Part shown: one piece after another, positions 13,128-25,700 of the stretch
Layout: each line of letters opens with the position of its first letter
Numbering within the stretch: position 1 is the stretch's first letter
NCBI RefSeq assembly: GCF_020882245.1
Contig: NC_083600.1
Span: forward strand, 10,664,001-10,728,000
From: Rhopalosiphum padi
Taxonomy: Eukaryota; Arthropoda; Insecta; Hemiptera; Aphididae
Length of the DNA: 64,000 bases
Reading direction: 5' to 3'
Made by a program: the position numbers and the translations under genes
Notes under the pieces: generated by a model
Told to the model about the DNA's origin: nothing
What the model saw: only the letters and a program-made list of their open reading frames with translations
The model's database searches: none

Positions 13128-15802
13128 CGCGCGTACAGCGAACAAATCAACCGCGTTCGGAAATAATATACGTGTAACTGGTGCGTCGCGCGACAAAAAC
13201 GACCATTTGGCAATGAGTCGCAACGCAAATACGAGTAATATAACATAATCAAACAACACTATAGTGCCCACAATAAATTCGCTATAATCTTATCTATTGT
13301 AACCTTCGGGCGGTATTTTTGTGATTCGCGTCACGATGTATCGACATGTCTAGACACTTCAAGTGAAAAATATCATTCGTCATTACGATAATTCCAAATA
13401 AATAATAAATTACTGTTGTATTGTGATCGGGAAAATGACGAATGCGTAAAGATATTACACCTGCGACCCTGTGAATGGGTTTGTTTTACCATACATAATA
13501 TTTTATCACCTGAGAGGCATCTACTCACTGTTTAGTGTTTAATATTTACATAATACCTATAGGCTATAATATTGCACGGATATCCTCAACAAATGCTTGG
13601 TAATCTACATAACGTTGGAAATCTGTGACCTTGTGTCATTACGCTTTTCAAGTTGAATTTATAACGCGCAGGTGTTGTGACTATGAATACGTAATATACA
13701 AATTAACCAAAATACGTTTCTAATATTATGTAAATTTAATATTTTCATAACATATCTATACAGATCATTGCGAATGTTCTCGGTTAAATAATTATCACCA
13801 GGGCTCGGACGATGCAGGATTTTCGAGTTTTGTATTTTTTATGCTCTCATTGATAGCAAATCTTTAACTAGACATTTGTTCTATACAACGACGAATTTGA
13901 AAACAAAAATGTTTAATGTTGCACAATTTATTAATTTTAGAAAAATACATATTTCTGAATTTTTATTTATTTTTCCACTACATTTTATTAATACACATCA
14001 TAATTTTTTTTAATAAAACTCATATTATTAATAAAATTAATAAATTGCATGTTATAATAATTTTTTGAATTTTGAATAACTCATTTTTGCCTATTTAATA
14101 CATTTTGGTTGCATATTTTAGATGTTTATTTGAATATTTGATAGATTTTAACTCCTACAACTTCCTAATCATTACAGTCTTTATATTAAGACTATTTCCG
14201 TTGTATTTTTAATCGTTAATAATTGTGTAACATTGGACATGACCTGTGGCACTCGTATAGTATTCCTACATTATGTCCAACAATCATAATAAAATAAACT
14301 ATTGAATTACAGAATTAAATATTACAATAAACATAACATAAATTATTATAAATTAATAGGTAATTGTATTGATAGTACATGTATAAACAATTAAAATATA
14401 ATAACTCATGTTACGGGAAAGTGAAAAAAAAAAATATATATATATATATAAATTTTAATATATAAATTGTATAATATTGTTCTACTACGTATAAACATAT
14501 AATATAACCGTAGTCAAAAGAATCGATTATATAAGTTTACTCCAAATATTTGTATTTCAATATCGAATGGCGATAATATTATTATAAAAATATGATTTAT
14601 GACGTATGCCTTTTAAAATGTTCATAATATACGAGTAATTTAAGGAAATAAATCGTCACAAATACATACCTATTGTATTCTTTCAGCCATATTTTTCTAT
14701 CGCATCAATTGCCTCAATTTAACAGAATTATCTTAATTGCTGAATGACTAATAAAAAATACTTCTTAATAGCATGATTTATATTCAAGTCTTTATGTGCT
14801 CTATGAATTTCCGCTTAATATATTTATTATTTTATCCCGCTGCTTGTTTGATTTAATATGTAATAAAACTACAATAACCATAAGATATTACTATTTAAAC
14901 TATTCTCGAAGAAACGAGTAAAACCATTGAAATATATTATTTAAATAAATCCATTGACCTTTTGAAATAAAAATGGTGGAGGCACCCATCTAGCAATTGG
15001 GATATTGTCAGATATCTGAGTTTCTTAAATAATGATAAAGATCTTTTAGTTCCAGAAGATCTATAATATTTTTTTTTGATTTGGCAATTGGTTGAAACTA
15101 TAAATAGTTTAATATAATAAACACAGAACAGTTTAAATTTAAAATTTTAAGTACGATTATTAATTTGCATAAGAATTGAAAATGTGCAAAATAAATAAAA
15201 TAATTATAGGTTTTATCTATAACTTAAATGAGTAAAATGTAATAAAAATTTCATAATAATTTACAGGTAGCTAACTTACTGTTAATTGCAGCCCACGGGT
15301 TAGGTTAGGTTGAAATTTCAATAATAATAATTATTTACCAAGTATAGGTTATTTTTAAATACCTAATATTTATTATAAATTATAATTATAATTTATATTA
15401 AACAAAATAAAATGAAAAAAATATTGTTTGTTATTTGGTTGAAAGGTTAAAGATCTTTATACTGTTTAATACAATTTATAAATATTGAATTATAATTTTC
15501 AATCGAAAAGTTAAATAATAAAATTTAAAAATAATTGTATTTTGAAACACAAATTTTTTAAATTCTAATATTATGATTTATGTATTAAGTCTAATTTTAC
15601 CAACAATAGTTACGTACATACTCGGTTAAGTATATATTATTGTACAGAAGAATTTTTTTTTTTACTTATATAACCATTAGTAAAATAAATTATTTACAAG
15701 ACAAATATTGTTATCATTTTAAACATACCAAAATAATTTTAACAAAAATTCACTGGATTACAGAAAATAGTCTTGGTTTTAATTAAAATATCTTAGAATA
15801 TT
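13128..15802. other. Intergenic spacer between pseudogene B and gene A
   Basis: AT-rich, with no exon-like sequence. The proximal part (13128-13300) is GC-richer and should contain the 5' UTR and promoter of gene A, but I cannot place a TATA box or start site. The rest holds only short A/T and TA runs, for example at 14425-14452, and a TTAGG-like run at 15298-15311. Confidence 0.6.
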
Positions 15803-15976
15803 TTACACAGAAATATTTACATCATTATTGTAAACATTTGTTTTTGTTGGCTTACTAAATAAAAATACTGTACCTATTATAATTCCAAAAAGTATTAATA
15901 CACTCATGAAAATAGAATTATACAAAATATATACTGATATAATGTACTTATATAATGTGTCACTTGTTGTTTTGCA

Positions 15977-15982
15977 AATAAA

Positions 15983-16017
<35 letters not shown>
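15977..16017 (-). repeat. (AAT)n tract encoding an Asn run in the pseudogene B stalk
   Basis: An uninterrupted trinucleotide tract, read on the minus strand as 11 consecutive Asn codons, just before the transmembrane segment. Its length is expected to vary between individuals. Confidence 0.85.
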
Positions 16018-16019
<2 letters not shown>

Positions 16020-16164
16020 GAGCGTTCGTAAAATGGTTGGGAAGTAGTATATTTTGAAATATCGGATGTGATGTCATATTCTGTAGTGCTTGGATTATTT
16101 GTCAAAGTCCTATAATTGGTAGTAATCTCAAAAGGTTCCGATATCACAGTGGCGGATTCAGTTA

Positions 16165-16515
16165 TACCCATCGTTGTATTATAGGATGTTGATGACGAGT
16201 TTGTAGTAATAGGATCAGTGGTAGATTCAGTTATTTCTGTCGTAGAATTATAGGACGCTGAAGACGAGTTTGTAGTAATAAGTTCAGTGGTGGATTCAGT
16301 AGTTTCCGTCGTCGAATTATAGGACGCTGAAGACGAGTCTGTAATAATAGGATCAGTGGTAGATTCAGTTATTTCTGTCGTCGAATTATAGGACGCTGAA
16401 GACGAGTTTGTAGTAATAGGATCAGTGGCGGATTCAGTTATTTCTGTCGTCGAATTATAGGACGCTGAAGACGAGTCTGTAGTAATAGGATCAGTGGTGG
16501 ATTCAGTTGTTTCCG
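16165..16515 (-). repeat. 69-bp minisatellite in the pseudogene B stalk (about 5 copies)
   Basis: Tandem 69-bp units encode 23 residues, of the kind TTEITESTTDPITT followed by a Ser-rich block and SYNS. Copies differ at few positions and keep the frame. The period and sequence differ from the 63-bp repeat of gene C, although both are Ser/Thr-rich and occupy the same stalk position. Confidence 0.9.
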
Positions 16516-18988
16516 TCATTGCATTATAGTCCGTTGTTGATGATTCTATAGCATTAACGGCAATCCTGTTATTTTTTATTGCGTTCAGTTGGTCAGGATC
16601 ATTTTTCATTATGTATCTATCCAAATATAAGCCATTCACATCAGTCGTCAAGTTTTGACGGGTTTTGTCGAGTTGTTTGAGTTTACCAACAAAAATTACA
16701 ACCATAGACGTCGAAATTAGCGGTGTTTGAATAAAATGAACCCAAGTCCAGTTTTTGTATTGAGTTGGGTCACGTTGATAACGGGTTCATCTCTAGAAAT
16801 AAGTAAAAAAAAATGTAACTACTTTAATAAGCACTTTAAGTTCAAGTTTTGACAAAATCCGTTGTTTGAGGTTTAAACAATTAATCAAAGAATAACGGGT
16901 CTAATAATTTTTTTATAATTAATATTTAATTTTTTCTGGGACTCGCAACTTTTATTCTTATTATTATATTATATATTCACGATAACTTTTTCAAAACATT
17001 TAGATTATTTTTGTGTTATTTATGGCCAATTCATAGATGATAACGTAACATTTCTTTATTAAAAAAATGTATTATACTAATTTATAGCAATATATTGATG
17101 TAAATGTATAAATATACTGACAGACCGTTACTGCTCAGGTTATGAATTGTTTTTTGTACTTAATGATTTTAAATCAAATTAAACACACATTAATAACAGT
17201 GATACACATAATGACGTACACTCGACTCCCACCTGTACAGTATAACAGTCAAATTTGACCCGTTTTTATGCTGTATTGTAAATACAACAAATTGTAAATT
17301 GTAAATAAACAGTTATAAAAATAGCCATTCAGATGCAATACTTACATGTTGACTGTGTTCAAAATTGGAGTGTTTGACAAAGCGATTTCGTTTCTTTTAA
17401 TCTTTATTGATATGTTAAATGGTGTTTTAAAATGTGGTTCATCATAACAATTAACAAGGAAAAACACTTCTTGCGTATGTGGACTGTAATAATTGGTTGT
17501 TAGTAGACACTCGCCTGCAATAGTTATATAACGTAATATATATAGTGATACAGTATTGATATTATTTCCAAATTATGACTAAAACAGTATGAATTGATTA
17601 TTCGAACAAAAAAAAAAAAAATTATTTTTTGAAATACATATTTTTTTCCCAATTTGCAGTGGAAAATGATAAATGTTCAAACCTACTTTTTGAAAAGCGG
17701 ATAGGCATTGTAAGAGCTGTAGAAAATATCGGATGCGTCGTCGTTCAAATAGCCGCTAAAACGGCTATTACACGTATTGTGTATTTTCGTTTTTCGTTTT
17801 TCCAAAATACGTCTGTTCGTCTTGACTTTTACTTGTTGCCGGTCGTCTGCGTACTTCCAAGAGTCGATCCTGATATCGCTGTTGGTGTTATCGTCCGTTT
17901 ACCCGATTTCGTGCAACACCAAGTCTTTGGAATTAAACGTGATCTCGTCCGTGGTGGTCTTCACCGCGATCGAAATGTTCACTCGGCCAGCGAACGAAGG
18001 GTTATTCACATCAAAGTCCGGCTCTAAGCTCAGCGCGTACTTTTCGCCGGTACAGTGTCGTACGGCTTGTCATCGTTACACCAGACGTGTGGGAACCAGA
18101 CGAGAAAGGCAATAATCGATTGCTGTCGCATGTCGTCAAACGCAGACATCTAACTAAAGACTATAGTAAGTACCAAAAAATTGACGACAAAATTAGGGTA
18201 ATCTAAATGCAAACACCTACATTGTATTTATAGATGGTATTATACAATATTATTATTATCTTATCGGGTGGGCGGGCGACGAGAAACGCACCGAAATGTT
18301 TTAGTTTTTTGACACGTTTCGTCAACACGGTGAAACACGTCTTGTATTACGCTACTATGTTTATTGTTAACACGATTCGGTTAAAAAGCTGTGCCAAATA
18401 CATCAAACTATGGAAATTTCACGTCTAGCGCTGCATACTGGGATATACTGTCAATGTACATTTATATCTAAATCGTTATAGTCGTATAGATTTGAATAAT
18501 CAACGTATTTCGTACGATAAACACTATCACAAAGATAATCTTGTTATTATGCGTCTATTAAGTATTATGGCAATTTTACTTGAATTACAATAACAGACTT
18601 TTGAATATCGTCTTGACTCATTACAACTTAAAAATTGTGTTTCGCTGATTCTTATACTGAGACCTGATAATAAAATATAGTAGGTACAAAGATTAAAAAA
18701 AGAATTATCCGATTTAGATGTTTTCACGAACTGGTAGCACCGTTTTTACCTGCCAGCTATCTCCATTATAACCACTCAATGATAATATTAACAATGCGAA
18801 CGTTTTCGCACCGACGATCGAGAAACCACGTTTGTGTCGATAAGCATATTAAGTTGGACGCGTACTACACTATAGTACCTGCCATAGTCGTATTACTGTA
18901 GTACTGTACCTATATAAATACCTACATAATGTTACTTAGATATAGAAAATAAACTAGACTAGAAGGTACTTGTATATATTTATAAATA

Positions 18989-19008
18989 TGTGTGTGTGTG
19001 TGTGTGTT
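18989..19008. repeat. (TG)n microsatellite
   Basis: About ten TG units in intergenic DNA. Confidence 0.85.
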
Positions 19009-21127
19009 TGTGTTTTATACAGTATGCTAACTATGTAAACATTTGAATCATTACTAGTAGGTCACTCGTATCTTATCATGTCTTAAGTTTATAAACACAA
19101 ATAATTAACTATTAAAATATTAATATAAATAAAATATAAATTCGAATCTGGCATAGAATCTATGCCTATATAGGTTTACATTATTTTTATTTTGTTTTTT
19201 TTTTTATTTGTTGTCCAATTAATTTTAGCCTTTGATGATGATCCACTAACGATTTCGTGCAATTATTTGGGATGAGATACCTAATGCGTGGAATAATGCT
19301 TATAAATTACTATTGTATATTTTATTATAATTGATTATGTTATAGAAACAATTTATTTTAGTATAAATTATACCTATTACTATTTATTAATAATAATTTT
19401 TAAATGTATGTGGTATACCTATTTTTCATTAATGGTGCATTTTTAATTATTAACTATTTTCCAATGATAAACAAAATAGTAAATACATATTATAATTTAT
19501 CAATGAATCTGACATATGTGCATTTTAAATATTATTTACATTATTCCACTGTTGGTTGAAGCCTCAATTGTTTTTATAAAAGTCTAAATAATTAATTTAA
19601 ATTATGTACCTAATAAGTTGTTATAGAGTTTAGGGGTACTCACTACTCAGGGTACTTATAATATACAATATTTGTTGAATTATTATTTTTAAGTAAGATG
19701 TATAACTACTAGATCCTTATGCATTGTAATATGCAAAAAATTATGTTCATATATTGTAAATATTTATATATTAATTATTTTAATGTTTTGCTTTCAAAGA
19801 TTTTGTTGAAATAACTTAACCTTTTTCTATCCTCTTAAAATAAGTTTTAGTTTTTTTTTTTTTTTTTTAATGTTTATTTTTTAATTTTGGTATTTTATTA
19901 TTACAGAAATTGTCAATTTTGAAAATAATATTTAAGGTTAAAAATATATAATTTATTTAAACAATTAAGCGAATTTTATTACAATTTAGAAAGGAACATA
20001 ATATTTATAAGAAGGAATTAAATATAAACCTTTAAGAAAGAGGGATATTAGTAGATAAGTTATAATTAAGAAATTATATATTAAGTAACTCAACATTATT
20101 CAATTCCTTGCTAATAGCTAGGCTAAGATTTTTGATCAAAACAATAGTTGTACTATTTAATGGTGAACACGAAATTCCTTAAGTTTATTGAACTTGTGGG
20201 TTAGAACATGTTGAACTTCATAATATTGATGCTGATTCAGCAATGTCTATAAAAAATAATTAGTATATACTTAACATCGACATCATAATTTATTTAAAAT
20301 GTACTCTTATCAATAATTGTCTCTTTTATCAATCTTAAAGAAGGTAATTGTTTTTTAAAACAAATGTGATTTTCATATGTGTTAATTTTCTTTTATTAAA
20401 ATGATACAAATTGAATATACTAGATAGGTGCCAGGGTACATACTGAAGTTTCTTTCAACAATTTCTTAGAGTATCCTTGGTATAAAGCATTTTTTGTTAA
20501 ATATTAACCATACGTTACAGTAGCACTTTGCTATACAATGAAGGATTAAAGTTAATTATTTTTAAAGATTCAAACTAAATTTGGCTTTTTATCTATCAGT
20601 AGAAAATCTATTTTTTTTAAATTATTATGTTGATTCATATTTTTATTTATTTAATACAATTTTTAGACATAATTAACAAACCTAATATTAAACAATATTA
20701 TTTCATTTCTTATCACTTAATAAATGCATTTTTTTTGGTCAATTAACATTATTAACACTACTATAATTTTTAACATAACATGTTTTAAAAAATTATATAG
20801 TATTTTATGTTTTATAAATATTTAATATAATGTACAAAATATTAAGCAACACAATAATATTATATAAACGTAAACCATATAATATGTAGAATATTTATGT
20901 AGAATTTTTAGAGTTTACAATTAAATAGTACATCATAATTGATTTTCTAAATATTTTTTGTGTAAAACGTAAAATATAATAGGTAGTATGGTAGGTCTAC
21001 AATTTATATTTTGTTCTATTGATTTTTGGCCTAATTTAAGGATTTATATCATGTATAAATAGATTTCTCCAAGATTTACAAACTTAAAAATCAAATTTTG
21101 AACAATTAATTTACTAACTATTAACTT

Positions 21128-21220
21128 TTTAAACTTTGATGAACGGAGTAGTAGCTAGTAGACCAACAATTTGGTTACCACACGTACCTACAACTCTACT
21201 CCGTTTGTCAAAACTTTAAA
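21128..21220. repeat. Imperfect inverted repeat, 93 bp
   Basis: The left arm (21128-21151, reading TTTAAACTTTGATGAACGGA then GTAG) is matched by the complement of the right arm (21196-21220), with a few mismatches and one indel. About 44 bp of loop separates them. This could be a small palindromic MITE. I see no clear target duplication, so the class is unknown. Confidence 0.7.
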
Positions 21221-22795
21221 TAGGTACTATTGTCTACTCTAAATTCAGTGTTAATATATTAAATATTTAAATAATCTGAAAAATATTCTGCTTTGGAATG
21301 TAAAATTTGAAATCAGATAGTATAACTTAAAAAAAAAATAACGACAAACAATAGTAAAAATATAACTATTTACAAAAATGATATCTAGAAATGACATAAA
21401 TCTATTAAAAAAAAAAAAGTATTTAAAAAAAATGTAGAAAGAAGACACTTACTTCGATGACTGTGTGTGTAAACGCCACAAGCTAATTTAAATAAATAAT
21501 TACTTTCTTGTTCAAAAGTATAATATTAAGTACATAAATAATAAACTGAAAGTATAATATTTCAACATAATTCATTTATATAATGTTATAATGTGCAAAC
21601 ATTTTTATTAAATATATAAATAAATAACTGTATACAATAATAACTTTTACAATAAAATGTAAATCCAAACTATTTTAAACATTTATAATAATAAATAATG
21701 AATTAATTCAATATTAGGATTTCCCGCAATCATTTGACGTTCTAAAAAGAAGTGGATACAACAAACTTCATATTATATCACTAGCAAAATCATCTGTGTA
21801 ATATTATAACCATGGTTAGGTACTACGTCCATACAAGTGGTTTATTAACATCAAATTTCTTGTTGTGAACTTGTGTTAATTAAATGCTAAGGGTACTACT
21901 TCTATAAGTTTGTGTGACATGGATAACGTTACCATAACGTCATTCACAACTTGTAGGATACCTATATGGATAAAATCAATATTGCCTATTGGATAAATCA
22001 ATGAAGATACTGGTTCATCAGACGGCTGCATATACAAGTGAGACGAACGGCGGACAGCAATATTTTAATTTCTAACTAAAATAAAACGAAAACAGTTAAA
22101 TAAATAATTTATAGTGTCTACCAAACTACGGTAGTGTGACAAATCCAGATTAGAGTTGATAGCCATAAAGGTCAGATCAGCAAGATCGTAAGATTAATAT
22201 TCACTCGCAGGCCTGGTTTATTAATATATTATAATATAATAATAAATTGTTAATTACTGAATTATAAAAATAAATATACAAAAATACTATATGAAGAATT
22301 AACTTAGGAAATCCAATTAAAAATATCACAAATTTAACATTAATAGAAACTCAATAGGTAATATCTAAATTAATTGACAGAAAATAGATTTAAAATTATT
22401 CATAAAATAGGTATAACTAAATGAAAACGACAAAGGGATTAAAAATAAAATAATTCGAATTAAATTAACGTAAAATGATATCAACGAAATAATAAGTGAA
22501 AGAAAATAGTATCAACTAAAAATCTTAAAATAAACAACATAAAAACATATTATACAAAACATAAATAAATAATAGAAAACTAAATCATCCTTATAATTAA
22601 AAAGTATATTATAATAAAATAAAAAAAAATATATTATGTAATAAAAATTAGACGAAATCTAATTGTCTTTTAAAATAAATTAAAAAATGTATCAATAAAA
22701 TAAAACCAAATATAAATAATTGACTATTAACGTGTAGAAAGTAAATATAAATAAGATATCAATAGAAAATAAACTGTAACTCTTATCTATTACTA

Positions 22796-25700
22796 CTAGA
22801 TATGATACGATGAAACATAAGTGGACTTAATCGATACGTTGTTATGATAAGACCTACGCCAGAAAAATATAATCACTATTAACACAACAATAAAAAAAAT
22901 GAATAGAAAAAAGAAAAAACTTAACATAAAACGAGGAGGTTTATCGAATGGGGCTGGAGTAGTATAATTAGTTGTTGAAGGCTCTGTAGTAGAATATGGG
23001 TAATCTGACACAGTAGATTTTGCAGATGATAACTCTGTGTACACATGTGTTGTTGAATCAGTCCATTTGGATAAAGTTGTATCTGTAGGAGAGGATGCTG
23101 TTGATTTTTCAACAGTGGTTTCAGAGTATTTAGATGCCGTAGTTTCACCTGAAGATGTATTAGTAAAACTATGTGTTGTTGAATATGTGGGTTCTGATGA
23201 TGTTGTTTCTCCCGGTTCAGTTTTTTCAGATTCAGTGTAACTTATTGAGGTTGATTCTGTTCCTTCCGATAGTGTTGTTTCATATGGAGATGAAACCGTA
23301 GACTGATCTGTAGATGATGCAGGATATTTTGATACAGTTGATTCACCAGGTTCAGTTCCAGTGTAACTATGTGTTGTTGATGCAGTTCCTTCCGGTGATG
23401 TTGTTTCTGCAGGTCGCGTTTCAGTGTAACTAAGTGTTGTTGAATCTGTTCCTTTCGATAATGTTGTTTCCTCTGTAGAGAAAACTGTAGATGGATCTGT
23501 AGATGTTGCAGGATATTTTGATACAGTTGATTCACCAGGTTCAGTTCCAGTGTAACTATGTGTTGTTGATTCAGTTCCTTCCGGTGATGTTGTTTCTATC
23601 GGTCGCGTTTCAGTGTAACTATGTGTTGTTGAATCTGTTTGTGATGATATGGTTGTCTCACTAGGTTCTGTTTCAGTGTAACTATGCGTTGTTGATTCTG
23701 ATCCTTCTGAAAATGTGGTTTCACCGGGTTCTGTTTCAGAGTATTTACGTGTTGTTGAATCTGAACTTCCATGTGATGTTGTTTCTCCCGGTTGAGTTTC
23801 AGTGTAACTACGTGTTGTTGAATCTGAGCTTCCATGTGATGTTGTTTCTCTCGGTTGAGTTTCAGTGTAACTACGTGTTGTTGTATCCGAGAATCCTCGT
23901 GATGTTGTTTCTCCCGGTTGAGTTTCAGTGTAACTACGTGTTGTTGAATCTGAGCTCCCATGTGATGTTGTTTCTCCCGGTTGAGTTTCAGTGTAACTAC
24001 GTGTTGTTGTATCTGAGAATCCTCGTGATGTTGTTTCTCCCGGTTGAGTTTCAGTGTAACTACGTGTTGTTGAATCTGAGCTTCCATGTGATGTTGTTTC
24101 TCCCGGTTGAGTTTCAGTATATCTCTGTGTTGTTAAATCTGTTGTTGTTGATACGGTTGCTTCACTAGGTTCTGTTTCAGTGTAACTATGTGTTGTTGAA
24201 TCTGAGAATCCTCGTGATGTTGTTTCTCCCGGTTGAGTTTCAGTGTAACTATGTGTTGTTGAATCTGAGCTTCCATGTGATGTTTTTTCTCCCGGTTGAG
24301 TTTCAGTATATATCTGTGTTGTTAAATCTGTGGTTGTTGATACGGTTGTTTCACCTGGTTTTGTTTCAGTGTAACTACGTGTTGTTGAATCTGAGCTTCC
24401 AGATATTGTTGTTTCTCCCGGTTGAGTTTCAGTGTAACTATGTGTTGTTGCATCTGAGCTTCCATGTGATGTTGTTTCCCCTGGTTTTGTTTCAGTGTAA
24501 CTACGTGTTGTTGAATCGGAGCTTTCAGGTGATGTTGTTTCCCATGGTTTTGTTTCAGTGTAACTACGTGTTGTTGTATCTGAGAATCCTCGTGATGTTG
24601 TTTCTCCCGGTTGAGTTTCAGTGTAACTACGTGTTGTTGAATCTGAGCTTCCAGATGATGTTGTTTCTCCTGGTTGAGTTTCAGTGTAACTACGTGTTGT
24701 TGAATCTGAGCTTCCAGATGATGTTGTTTCCCATGGTTTTGTTTCAGTGTAAATACTTGTTGTTGAATCTGAGCTTCCAGATGATGTTGTTTCTCCCGGT
24801 TGAGTTACAGTGTAACTACGTGTTGTTGAATCTGAGCTTCCAGATGATGTTGTTTCTCCCGGTTGAGTTTCAGTGTAACTATGTGTTGTTAAATCTGTTG
24901 TTGTTGATACGGTTGCTTCACTAGGTTCTGTTTCAGTGTAAATATGCGTTGTTGAATCTGAGCTTCCAGATGATGTTGTTTCTCCCGGTTGAGTTTCAGT
25001 GTAACTATGTGTTGTTGAATCTGAGCTTCCAGGTGATGTTGTTTCACCTGGTTTTGTTTCAGTGTAAATACGTGTTGTTGAATCTGAGCTTTCAGGTGAT
25101 GTTGTTTCCCATGGTTTTGTTTCAGTGTAACTACTTGTTGTTGAATCTGAGCTTCCAGATGATGTTCTTTCTCCCGGTTGAGTTTCAGTATAACTCTGTG
25201 TTGTTGATTCTTTTTGTGCTGATACGGTTGTTTCACCTGGTTTTGTTTCAGTGTAACTACGTGTTGTTGAATCTGTGCTTTCCGGTTGTGTTGTTTCTCC
25301 CGGTCGCGTTTCAGTGTAACTACGTGTTGTTGAATCTGAGCTTCCATGTGATGTTGTTTCTCCCGGTTGAGTTTCAGTATATCTCTGTGTTGTTAAATCT
25401 GTTGTTGTTGATACGGTTGCTTCACTAGGTTCTGTTTCAGTGTAACTATGTGTTGTTGAATCTGAGAATCCTCGTGATGTTGTTTCTCCCGGTTGAGTTT
25501 CAATGTAACTATGTGTTGTTGAATCTGAGCTTCCAGGTGATGTTGTTTCACCTGGTTTTGTTTCAGTGTAAGTACGTGTTGTTGAATCTGAGCTTTCAGG
25601 TGATGTTGTTTCCCATGGTTTTGTTTCAGTGTAACTACTTGTTGTTGAATCTGAGCTTCCAGATGATGTTCTTTCTCCCGGTTGAGTTTCAGTATAACTC

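Larger units (their letters stand above)
15803..18150 (-). pseudogene. Pseudogene B: broken APN paralogue retaining an open mucin-like stalk
   Basis: Three APN exon homologues survive. The exon 1 homologue (about 18150-17687) resembles gene A but has a frameshift after the signal-peptide region and an in-frame stop just after the segment matching SKDLVLHEV. The exon 2 homologue (about 17514-17346) carries a 7-bp insertion immediately before YDEP that shifts the frame. In the exon 3 homologue (from about 16795) the frame matching the family reads into a stop right after the expected acceptor. Exons 4 to 11, including the zinc site, are missing. Exon 3 sequence then runs directly, in one open frame of about 300 codons (16705-15803), into a Ser/Thr stalk of five 23-residue repeats. 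A run of 11 Asn follows, then a transmembrane helix and a tail ending NNDVNISV. The enzyme is certainly dead; whether the stalk frame is still transcribed is open. Confidence 0.85.
18151..22795. other. Intergenic spacer downstream of gene C
   Basis: 4.6 kb of AT-rich DNA with no recognisable coding exon on either strand. It holds a (TG)n microsatellite near 18989-19008, several homopolymer runs, and a hairpin-forming inverted repeat at 21128-21220 listed separately. The 3' UTR of gene C must start at 22795, but I cannot fix its end. Confidence 0.6.

Noticed and set aside
13798..13830. CAGGGCTCGGA-like sequence considered as a hAT terminal repeat
   Set aside because: I could not find a matching inverted end or an 8-bp duplication downstream.
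15298..15311. TTAGG-like runs here and at 50893-50911, considered as telomeric insertions
   Set aside because: Only two to three degenerate units each, expected by chance and not an interstitial telomere array.
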